Shown here: piece by piece, positions 57,608 to 64,000 of the stretch
Numbering within the stretch: the stretch's first letter is position 1
How the letters are laid out: each line of letters opens with the position of its first letter
Source: Thioalkalivibrio sp. ALJ3
Lineage (GTDB): Bacteria > Pseudomonadota > Gammaproteobacteria > Ectothiorhodospirales > Ectothiorhodospiraceae
NCBI RefSeq assembly: GCF_000377205.1
Contig: NZ_KB897906.1
Span: 92,272-156,271, forward strand
Direction: 5' to 3'
Length of the DNA stretch: 64,000 nt
Made by a program: the position numbers and the translations under genes
The notes under the pieces: generated by a model
What the model was told of the DNA's origin: nothing
Seen by the model: the letters and a program-made list of their open reading frames with translations, nothing else
Databases searched by the model: none

Positions 57608-58846
57608 TTAGAGAGTGCGAAACACCAGGGTGCCGTTCGTGCCCCCAAAACCGAAGGAATTCGAAAGGCCTACCTTCGTGTTCATCTCACGTGCTTCGTT
57701 GGCCACATAGTCCAGATCGCAGCCTTCGCCGGGGTTGTCGAGATTGATCGTCGGAGGCGAGACCTGATCCCGAAGCGCCAGTGCCGTGAACACCCCTTCG
57801 ATGCCGCCGGCCGCACCGAGCAGGTGCCCGGTCATCGACTTGGTGGAATTCACCAGCAGCTTGTAGGCGTGATCGCCAAAGGCCTTCTTGAGCCCCTGTG
57901 TCTCCGCCAGATCACCCGCAGGCGTGGAAGTCCCGTGGGCATTGATGTAGCCCACTTCTTCGGGATTCACGCCCGCATCGTTCATCGCGCGGAGCATGCA
58001 CTTGGCAGCACCCCCGCCATCCTGAGACGGCTGGGTCATGTGGTGGGCATCGGCGTTCCAGGCAAAGCCGGCTACTTCACAGTAGATGTGGGCACCGCGC
58101 GCCTTCGCGTGCTCGTACTCCTCAAGCATCATCACGCCAGCACCGTCACTCAACACAAAGCCGTCCCGATCCTGGTCCCAGGGCCGGGAGGCTCGCGCCG
58201 GATCGTCGTTGCGGGTCGAAAGTGCACGCGCGGCTGCAAAGCCGCCGATCCCCAGCGGCGTCGTGGCCATCTCGGCACCGCCGGCCACCATGGCGTCGGC
58301 ATCGCCATAGGCGATCATGCGGGCCGCATCGCCAATGTTGTGCGTAGCGGTTGCACAGGCCGAAACAATCGAGATGTTCGGGCCCTGCAGGTTGCGCATG
58401 ATGGAGAGATTCCCGGCGACCATGTTGATGATTGCGCTGGGCACGAAGAACGGGGAAATCTTGCGCGCACCACCTTTCAGATAGGCGGCGTAGGAACGTT
58501 CGATATAGGGCAGACCGCCAATCCCGGAACCAATCGCTACGCCGATACGTTCCGCGTTCTCCTCGGTTACCTCCAGACCGGAATCGTCCAGCGCCTGGAT
58601 CCCGGCGGCCAGCCCGTAGAGGACGAAGGTGTCCATCTTTTTCTGGTCTTTCGTGGGGACGTAGTCATTGGCGTCGAAGTCCCGCACGGCCCCGGAAATC
58701 TTGACCGGCATGTCCGATGCATCAAACACATCAATGGGAGAGATGCCGCTCTTTCCGGCCTTGATGTTGGACCAGGCCTTGTCGATGGTAGAGCCGACCG
58801 GAGACACGATGCCCAGTCCGGTAATCACGACACGTCGCTTAGCCAA
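57608..58846 (-). CDS. fabF: 3-oxoacyl-ACP synthase II
   Basis: FabF elongates acyl-ACP with malonyl-ACP. The 412-residue thiolase-fold enzyme has the catalytic cysteine C164 ([14 protein letters not shown]) and the two active-site histidines (HGTSTPAGD and [10 protein letters not shown]). The only start giving the family N-terminus is a TTG at 58846, with GGAG eight bases upstream. It follows acpP by 110 bases, and pabB starts four bases after its stop. Confidence 0.97.
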   Translation of the reverse strand: MAKRRVVITGLGIVSPVGSTIDKAWSNIKAGKSGISPIDVFDASDMPVKISGAVRDFDANDYVPTKDQKKMDTFVLYGLAAGIQALDDSGLEVTEENAERIGVAIGSGIGGLPYIERSYAAYLKGGARKISPFFVPSAIINMVAGNLSIMRNLQGPNISIVSACATATHNIGDAARMIAYGDADAMVAGGAEMATTPLGIGGFAAARALSTRNDDPARASRPWDQDRDGFVLSDGAGVMMLEEYEHAKARGAHIYCEVAGFAWNADAHHMTQPSQDGGGAAKCMLRAMNDAGVNPEEVGYINAHGTSTPAGDLAETQGLKKAFGDHAYKLLVNSTKSMTGHLLGAAGGIEGVFTALALRDQVSPPTINLDNPGEGCDLDYVANEAREMNTKVGLSNSFGFGGTNGTLVFRTL

Positions 58847-58956
58847 TGAAGTTCTCCTCGGAAAGACTGAAATACGCGCTCAACGAAACGACGAAGGGCC
58901 ACTCTGCTCGCAGAGAGGCCCGTCCGTGTCCTGTGCGAGCGCCCGGGGGCGCCCGA

Positions 58957-59196
58957 TCAGTCCTTCATGTGCTCGTTGATGTAGTCGATCGCCTGCTGCA
59001 CCGTGGTGATCTTTTCCGCCTGCTCGTCCGGGATTTCCGTCTCGAACTCTTCTTCGAGCGCCATCACCAGTTCCACGGTGTCCAGCGAGTCGGCACCCAG
59101 GTCGTCGACAAAGGCGGCACTGTTGGTGACGTCCTCTTCCTTGACGCCCAGCTGCTCGACAACGATCTTCTTGACGCGTTCTTCAATGCTACTCAT
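58957..59196 (-). CDS. acpP: Acyl carrier protein
   Basis: AcpP carries the growing acyl chain on a phosphopantetheine attached to serine. The 79-residue acidic protein has S37 in [11 protein letters not shown], exactly the E. coli position. A 130-base gap to fabG upstream may hold its own promoter, as is usual for this very abundant protein. Confidence 0.98.
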   Translation of the reverse strand: MSSIEERVKKIVVEQLGVKEEDVTNSAAFVDDLGADSLDTVELVMALEEEFETEIPDEQAEKITTVQQAIDYINEHMKD

Positions 59197-59245
59197 GGTT
59201 CAGAAATCCCCTTCCAATTGAGGCGGCTTCGTTTGAAGGTTCGCC

Positions 59246-59274
59246 ATTCTAGAGAAAAGCCCGGCCGCGTTCCA
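59246..59274 (-). promoter_or_regulatory. Possible acpP promoter
   Basis: On the minus strand TGGAAC (59274-59269), 17 bases, TAGAAT (59251-59246), 49 bases before the acpP ATG. The -35 match is weak. Confidence 0.35.
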
Positions 59275-59326
59275 GGGACACGCGAACCTCTAGGGCTTGC
59301 GCGGGACCTCGGGCCCCACGGGTTGA

Positions 59327-60064
59327 TCAGTGCATGAACATCCCGCCGTTCACATGCAGCGTTTCGCCGGTTATGTAGCCCGCCTCTTCGGAGGCCAGGA
59401 AGCCCACCGCCGCGGCGATTTCCTCCGGCGCGCCCAGGCGCCCCAGCGGGATCTGGCCCAGCAGTTGTTCCTTGGTCTCGTCTCCGAGTTCGCGGGTCAT
59501 GTCGGTATCAATGAAACCCGGGGCCACGGTATTCACGGTGATGTTGCGGCTGCCGACCTCCCGCGCCAGCGAGCGGGCGAACCCTGCGAGTCCGGCCTTG
59601 GCGGCCGCATAGTTCGTCTGGCCGGCGTTTCCGGTGGAACCCACCACCGAGCCGACCAGGATGATACGCCCGCGGCGAAGCTTCATCATGCCCTTCAGCA
59701 GGCGCTGCGTCAGGCGCGCGGCGGCGGACAGGTTGGTGTTGATGATGGCATCCCACTCCTCGTCCTTCATCCGCATGAACAGGTTGTCGCGGGTGATGCC
59801 GGCGTTGTTCACCAGCACCTCCACCGGTCCTTCCTGCTCCTGGATGCTGGCGAGCCCAGCCGCGACCGAATCCGTGTCGGTCACATCCATGGCGATACCG
59901 CGTCCGTTCCATTCGGACAGCGCCTCGGTAATGCGTTGGGCACCGGATTCGCTGGTAGCGGTTCCCACGACCTGCAGGCCCTGCTCCGCCAGACGGCGCG
60001 CAATGGCCGCGCCAATACCGCGGCTGGCCCCGGTCACCAGAGCCACTCGTTTGTTATCGGACAT
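59327..60064 (-). CDS. fabG: 3-oxoacyl-ACP reductase
   Basis: FabG reduces beta-ketoacyl-ACP with NADPH. The 245-residue short-chain dehydrogenase has the cofactor motif TGASRGIG (residues 11-18), NNAG (86-89) and the catalytic S139, Y152 and K156, each as expected. It lies 46 bases after fabD in the fab operon. Confidence 0.97.
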   Translation of the reverse strand: MSDNKRVALVTGASRGIGAAIARRLAEQGLQVVGTATSESGAQRITEALSEWNGRGIAMDVTDTDSVAAGLASIQEQEGPVEVLVNNAGITRDNLFMRMKDEEWDAIINTNLSAAARLTQRLLKGMMKLRRGRIILVGSVVGSTGNAGQTNYAAAKAGLAGFARSLAREVGSRNITVNTVAPGFIDTDMTRELGDETKEQLLGQIPLGRLGAPEEIAAAVGFLASEEAGYITGETLHVNGGMFMH

Positions 60065-60110
60065 CTTTCGCCTTCTTTATTTGGACTTGCTCGGACTCGA
60101 GTGTAGAGGG

Positions 60111-61055
60111 TCAGCCAGCCTTCAGTCGGCTCACGGTGGCGTTCAGCGTGTCACGATCGGCCACGTCGAACAGTTCCAGCCCGCGATCGATCCGTTTGGC
60201 CAGGCCGGTCAGCACGCGCCCGGGTCCGCATTCCACCTGTATCGCAGCACCCTGGCCGCGAAGCCCCTGGATGGTCTCCACCCAGCGTACCGGCCGGTAG
60301 AGCTGAGCGGCCAGATTGGCCCTGATCGCCTCCGCTGTCTCGGCAGGCGCCGCGGTTACATTTTGCCAAACGGGGATTTCCGGCGCCGCAAAGGTCGTCG
60401 TGTCGAGAACCGACTGCAGACGCTCGGCGGCCGGGCGCATCAGCGCGCAATGAGACGGCACGGACACGGGCAGCTTGAGCGCCCGCTTCGCCCCGGCGTC
60501 TTTCGCCGCACCGACCGCCCGGTCGACCGCTGCGGCCGCACCCGCGATCACTACCTGCCCGGGGGCATTCAGGTTGACGGCCTCAAGGACCTCGCCACTC
60601 GCGTTCGCCGCACACAGTTGCTCGACCGCGGCATCATCGAGACCGAGAATGGCAGCCATCGCGCCCTCGCCCTCGGGTACGGCGGCCTGCATGGCGCGGG
60701 CTCGTTCGGCTACCAGCCGCACTGCATCGGGGAAGCGCAGTACGCCCGCTGCGACCAGCGCGCTGTACTCGCCGAGGCTGTGGCCAGCCACCGCAACGGG
60801 ACGCGCATCCGTCTGTTGCGTCAGCAGTCGCCAGGTGGCCACGCCGGCCGCGAGCATGACCGGCTGGGTCCATTCGGTCTGGTTCAGTTGTTCGACCGGG
60901 CCGTGCTGGCACAAGCTCCACAGGTCCGCATCCAGGCAGTCCGAGGCTTCCTGAAAGGTATCGCGTACGACCGCATGGTCGTCGCCCAGATCGGTGAGCA
61001 TGCCGGTGGACTGGGAGCCCTGCCCCGGAAAGACTGCGGCCCAGGTAGTGGTCAT
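60111..61055 (-). CDS. fabD: Malonyl-CoA-ACP transacylase
   Basis: FabD transfers malonyl from CoA to ACP. The 314-residue enzyme has FPGQGSQ at the start, the nucleophile S93 in GHSLGEYSAL and the catalytic histidine in VPSHCALM. It is the first gene of the operon here; the usual upstream genes rpmF, plsX and fabH are missing, and infA is divergent instead. A good promoter stands 35 bases before the ATG. Confidence 0.97.
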   Translation of the reverse strand: MTTTWAAVFPGQGSQSTGMLTDLGDDHAVVRDTFQEASDCLDADLWSLCQHGPVEQLNQTEWTQPVMLAAGVATWRLLTQQTDARPVAVAGHSLGEYSALVAAGVLRFPDAVRLVAERARAMQAAVPEGEGAMAAILGLDDAAVEQLCAANASGEVLEAVNLNAPGQVVIAGAAAAVDRAVGAAKDAGAKRALKLPVSVPSHCALMRPAAERLQSVLDTTTFAAPEIPVWQNVTAAPAETAEAIRANLAAQLYRPVRWVETIQGLRGQGAAIQVECGPGRVLTGLAKRIDRGLELFDVADRDTLNATVSRLKAG

Positions 61056-61089
61056 TCGCTAATCGTCTCGCGCGTGAAAAAGCGGGCGT

Positions 61090-61118
61090 AGTGTAGGCCC
61101 TCGGGACAATGGCGGCAA
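61090..61118 (-). promoter_or_regulatory. Sigma-70 promoter of the fabD operon
   Basis: On the minus strand TTGCCG (61118-61113), 17 bases, TACACT (61095-61090). It would drive fabD-fabG-acpP-fabF and the genes behind. Confidence 0.5.
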
Positions 61119-61197
61119 ACGGCCCCTCGTTCGTCGAAAACTTCACTCGCTTGGCGATCCGCAAGGGTCCCTATTGCGCCGGAAACCCCGTGTTGAC

Positions 61198-61225
61198 TTG
61201 TGTTCGCGCGTGGCATCCGGATAAT
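61198..61225 (+). promoter_or_regulatory. Probable sigma-70 promoter of infA
   Basis: TTGTGT (61198-61203), 16 bases, GATAAT (61220-61225), 33 bases before the infA ATG. An alternative -35, TTGACT at 61193, would have a 21-base spacer. Confidence 0.45.
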
Positions 61226-61257
61226 GTCGCCACCGAATTCAATACGCGAGGAACTGC

Positions 61258-61476
61258 ATGGCGAAGGAAGACGAAATCGAGCTGGAAGGAACGGTGGTGG
61301 AGACCCTGCCGAATACGACGTTCCGTGTAGAGCTCGAAAACGGGCACACCATCACCGCCCATATCTCCGGCAAGATGCGCAAGCACTACATCCGCATCCT
61401 GCGTGGCGACAAGGTGATCGTGCAGATGACCCCCTACGACCTGAGCAAGGGCCGTATCGTCTACCGCAACAAGTAG
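61258..61476 (+). CDS. infA: Translation initiation factor IF-1
   Basis: IF-1 (72 residues) blocks the ribosomal A site during initiation. The sequence is the typical single OB fold: [29 protein letters not shown] and the C-terminal RGRIVYRNK type end (here KGRIVYRNK). GAGGA lies six bases before the ATG. The gene is next to clpA as in E. coli, but convergent with it. Confidence 0.98.
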   Translation: MAKEDEIELEGTVVETLPNTTFRVELENGHTITAHISGKMRKHYIRILRGDKVIVQMTPYDLSKGRIVYRNK

Positions 61477-61546
61477 TTCCGCGACAGGGCTGCATGCCCG
61501 CTCGCAAGATCCGAGCGCAATAATCCAAGGGGCCCACCCCCGAATG

Positions 61547-61582
61547 ACGAAGCCCCGGCTGGACCGGGGCTTCGTGGTTTCT
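61547..61582. terminator. Terminator between infA and clpA
   Basis: A perfect 12-bp stem (61547-61558 with 61564-61575) with a 5-nt loop, followed on the plus strand by GGTTTCT. It lies between convergent genes and may serve both, though neither strand has a long U-tract. Confidence 0.65.
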
Positions 61583-61599
61583 GAAGGCTGGGTTTCGTC

Positions 61600-63867
61600 T
61601 CAGGAGACCGCCGGCTCGCGAATATCGAGCTCAAGCCCGGACTCGCTCACCCGGACCACGACCTCGCCACCCTGCGCCAGACGCCCGAACAGCAACTCGT
61701 CGGCCAGCGGCTTCTTGATGTGCTCCTGTAGCGTGCGTGCCATCGGGCGCGCGCCCATCTTGACGTCGTAGCCATGCTCGGCCAGCCAGGCCCGGGCATC
61801 CGGTTCCACCGTCAGGTGCACCTTCTTCTCGTCCAACTGGGCCTGCAGCTGCGTCAGGAACTTGTCCACGACGTTCAGGATGGTCGCCTCGTCCAGCGGA
61901 CCGAACTGGATGGTGGCATCCAGACGGTTACGGAACTCCGGCGTGAAGGTCCGCTTGATCGCCTCTATGGAATCGCTGGAGTGATCCTGCTGGGTAAAGC
62001 CCACGGACGGGCGGCTGGCCTGCTCCGCACCGGCATTCGTGGTCATCACCAGGATCACGTTGCGGAAGTCCACCTCGCGGCCATTGGCGTCCGTCAGCGT
62101 GCCGTGGTCCATCACCTGCAGCAGCACATTGAACACATCCGGATGAGCCTTCTCGATCTCGTCCAGCAGCAGCACCGAATGCGGATGCTTGAGGATCGCG
62201 TCGGTCAGCAGCCCGCCTTCGTCGTAGCCGACATAGCCGGGCGGCGCTCCGATCAGGCGCGAAACCGTATGGCGCTCCATGTATTCCGACATGTCGAAGC
62301 GCGCGAGGTGAATCCCCAGCTGCTGGGCAAGCTGACGCGTGACCTCGGTCTTCCCGACCCCGGTCGGCCCTGCGAACAGGAACGACCCGATCGGTTTGTC
62401 CATGTCGCCCAAACCGGAACGCGCCATCTTGATCGAGGTCGCGAGCGTCCCGATCGCCTCGTCCTGGCCGAAGACGGTCATCTTCAGGTTGCGTTCGAGG
62501 TTGCGCAGCGTCTCCTTGTCGGAGCTGGAGACCGATTTCGGCGGGATGCGCGCGATCTTGGCCACGATCGTCTCGATATCCTGCACGCCAATGGTCTTCT
62601 TGCGCTGACTCATCGGCAGTAGCTGCCGGCTGGCGCCGGCTTCGTCGATCAGGTCGATCGCCTTGTCCGGCAGGAACCGGTCGGTGATGTAGCGATCCGC
62701 CAGTTCCGCCGCGGCGCGCAGCGCCGGACGCGTGAAGCGAACATTGTGGTGTGCCTCGAAGCGAGACTTCAGCCCGCGCAGGATCTGCTCGGTCTCGTCC
62801 ACGGTCGGCTCCGGGACTTCGATCTTCTGGAAGCGACGGGCCAGGGCGCGGTCCTTCTCGAAGATGCCGCGATATTCCTGATAGGTCGTCGAGCCGATGC
62901 ACTTGAGTTCGCCCGAGGCGAGCATCGGCTTGATCAGGTTGGAGGCGTCCATCACGCCGCCGGAGGCGGCACCCGCACCGATAATGGTGTGGATCTCGTC
63001 GATGAACAGCACCGCGCCGGGTTCCTTCTTCAGTTGCGCCAGCACACCCTTCAGACGCTTCTCGAAGTCACCGCGATACTTGGTGCCCGCGACCAGCGCA
63101 CCCAGGTCGAGGGCGTAGACGGTTGCGGACTCGATCGCCTCGGGCACCTGCTCGTCGACGATGCGCCGCGCCAGGCCTTCGGCGATCGCGGTCTTGCCGA
63201 CTCCGGCCTCGCCCACCAGCAACGGGTTGTTCTTGCGCCGACGGCACAGGATCTGGATGGTCCGCTCGATCTCGTGGTCGCGCCCGATCAGCGGGTCGAT
63301 CTCGTCCTTGCTCGCCTTCGCGTTGAGATTGGTCGCGTACAGCTGCAGGGCGTTGGTTTTTTCTTCCCGCTCGCCCTCGACCGGCTCTGGCTGTGGTTCG
63401 TTCGGGTTCTGCTGCCCCCCCAGTTCGTCTTCCCCGACCTTGGAGATGCCGTGGGAGATGAAATTCACGACGTCCAGGCGGCTGATGTTCTGCTGCCCGA
63501 GTACGTAGAGGGCCTGGCTGTCCTGTTCGCCGAACAGGGCGACCAGCACGTTCGCTCCGGAGACCTCCTTGCGGCCGCTGGACTGCACATGGAACACCGC
63601 TCTTTGCAGGACCCGCTGGAATCCCAGTGTCGGCTGCGTCTCGCGCGAGTCATTCGGCGGGATGCGCGGGGTGTTCTCGTCGATGTACACCTCGAGCTCA
63701 TCGCGGATGCGGTCGAGATCGCCCCCACAGGCGCGCAACACCGTCGCGGCACTGGGGTTCTGCGCCAGCGCCATCAGGAGGTGCTCCACGGTCACGAACT
63801 CGTGGCGCTTCTCCCGCGCTTCCTTGAAGACCATGTTCAGGCTGAATTCGAGTTCCTTGTCGAGCAT
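61600..63867 (-). CDS. clpA: ATP-dependent Clp protease ATP-binding subunit ClpA
   Basis: ClpA unfolds proteins and feeds them to ClpP; ClpS directs N-degron substrates to it. The 755-residue protein has the ClpN double repeat (about 1-145), AAA domain 1 with Walker A GEAGVGKTAIAEG, AAA domain 2 with Walker A GPTGVGKTEVTRQ, and a D2-small C-terminus. The ATG at 63867 is chosen: the family start is MLDKELEFSLN, with GGAGGAGG ten bases upstream; the ORF extends nine codons further back into clpS. It starts five bases after the clpS stop. Confidence 0.97.
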   Translation of the reverse strand: MLDKELEFSLNMVFKEAREKRHEFVTVEHLLMALAQNPSAATVLRACGGDLDRIRDELEVYIDENTPRIPPNDSRETQPTLGFQRVLQRAVFHVQSSGRKEVSGANVLVALFGEQDSQALYVLGQQNISRLDVVNFISHGISKVGEDELGGQQNPNEPQPEPVEGEREEKTNALQLYATNLNAKASKDEIDPLIGRDHEIERTIQILCRRRKNNPLLVGEAGVGKTAIAEGLARRIVDEQVPEAIESATVYALDLGALVAGTKYRGDFEKRLKGVLAQLKKEPGAVLFIDEIHTIIGAGAASGGVMDASNLIKPMLASGELKCIGSTTYQEYRGIFEKDRALARRFQKIEVPEPTVDETEQILRGLKSRFEAHHNVRFTRPALRAAAELADRYITDRFLPDKAIDLIDEAGASRQLLPMSQRKKTIGVQDIETIVAKIARIPPKSVSSSDKETLRNLERNLKMTVFGQDEAIGTLATSIKMARSGLGDMDKPIGSFLFAGPTGVGKTEVTRQLAQQLGIHLARFDMSEYMERHTVSRLIGAPPGYVGYDEGGLLTDAILKHPHSVLLLDEIEKAHPDVFNVLLQVMDHGTLTDANGREVDFRNVILVMTTNAGAEQASRPSVGFTQQDHSSDSIEAIKRTFTPEFRNRLDATIQFGPLDEATILNVVDKFLTQLQAQLDEKKVHLTVEPDARAWLAEHGYDVKMGARPMARTLQEHIKKPLADELLFGRLAQGGEVVVRVSESGLELDIREPAVS

Positions 63868-63872
63868 GGGAG

Positions 63873-64000
63873 TCAGACCTCCTCCATCGAGCAAAGCAGT
63901 GGATGCTGGTGGCTACGGGCGTAATCGTTCACCTGTGCCACCTTCGTCTCGGCCACATCCCGGGTATAGATGCCGCATACTCCTTTGCCGCGTGTATGCA
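63873..64000 (-). CDS. clpS: ClpS adaptor, C-terminal part (runs off the window)
   Basis: Only the last 41 codons are in the window. The translation reads [15 protein letters not shown], then [18 protein letters not shown] and the stop, matching the end of ClpS (the E. coli protein ends with a very similar ETKVAMV...HPLLC segment). ClpS binds N-degron substrates and hands them to ClpA, encoded five bases downstream. The 5' end is missing because the sequence ends at 64000. Confidence 0.9.
   Translation of the reverse strand, partial: HTRGKGVCGIYTRDVAETKVAQVNDYARSHQHPLLCSMEEV

Overview
The window is a GC-rich, densely packed piece of gammaproteobacterial chromosome. It has no phage, insertion sequence or CRISPR array. 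Gene order matches known gammaproteobacterial blocks: rne/rluC/HAD/sppA, mfd next to a CsiV-like gene, lol/DUF2062/comEC, gyrA-serC-pheA-hisC-tyrA-aroA-cmk-rpsA-ihfB, lapAB-pyrF, fabDG-acpP-fabF-pabC-mltG-tmk-holB-pilZ, and infA beside clpSA. Strongly acidic exported cytochromes (a cytochrome c' and a diheme cytochrome) and a lone DsrE-type sulfur-relay protein suggest a halo- or alkaliphilic, possibly sulfur-oxidising member of the Ectothiorhodospiraceae (Thioalkalivibrio-like). That placement is an inference, not something the sequence proves.

Layout. 0-6.5 kb: low-Mr tyrosine phosphatase, RNase E, RluC, a HAD phosphatase and a SppA-type peptidase. 6.5-13.1 kb (minus strand): CsiV-like exported protein, Mfd, the agmatine-to-putrescine pair AguA/AguB and a small exported protein. 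13.2-19.4 kb: one Lol permease plus LolD, DUF2062, ComEC, MtnA. 19.5-34.6 kb: gyrase A, serine synthesis (serC, serA), aromatic amino acid synthesis (pheA, hisC, tyrA, aroA), then cmk-rpsA-ihfB-lapA-lapB-pyrF and a ComEA-like protein. 34.7-41.3 kb: galU, rhomboid protease, ilvD, hspQ, Nudix hydrolase, FucA-like aldolase and two c-type cytochromes. 41.3-47.9 kb: tRNA-Asn, aspartate aminotransferase, uvrB, nagZ, DsrE-like protein, hpt and methylthioinosine/methylthioadenosine phosphorylase. 47.9-49.7 kb: a gene-poor, more AT-rich segment with an unknown 95-residue protein and a CsgD-like LuxR regulator. 49.7-52.4 kb: bioA and a class V PLP enzyme. 52.4-61.1 kb (minus): one long operon running fabD-fabG-acpP-fabF-pabB-pabC-mltG-tmk-holB-pilZ. 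61.2-64 kb: infA, clpA and the 3' end of clpS.

How the genes work together. The most suggestive functional link is dispersed. A nucleoside phosphorylase with a methylthioinosine-type sequence (47.1 kb, next to a hypoxanthine phosphoribosyltransferase), MtnA (18.3 kb) and a class II aldolase with all FucA catalytic residues (39 kb) together match the steps of the 'DHAP shunt' for 5'-methylthioadenosine or 5'-deoxyadenosine. Other points are a ComEC whose C-terminal metallo-beta-lactamase-like domain has lost its signature aspartates, an rpsA leader without a Shine-Dalgarno sequence but with two hairpins, a single-permease Lol transporter, and a folate (pabB-pabC) insertion in the fatty-acid operon, which lacks fabH and plsX upstream.
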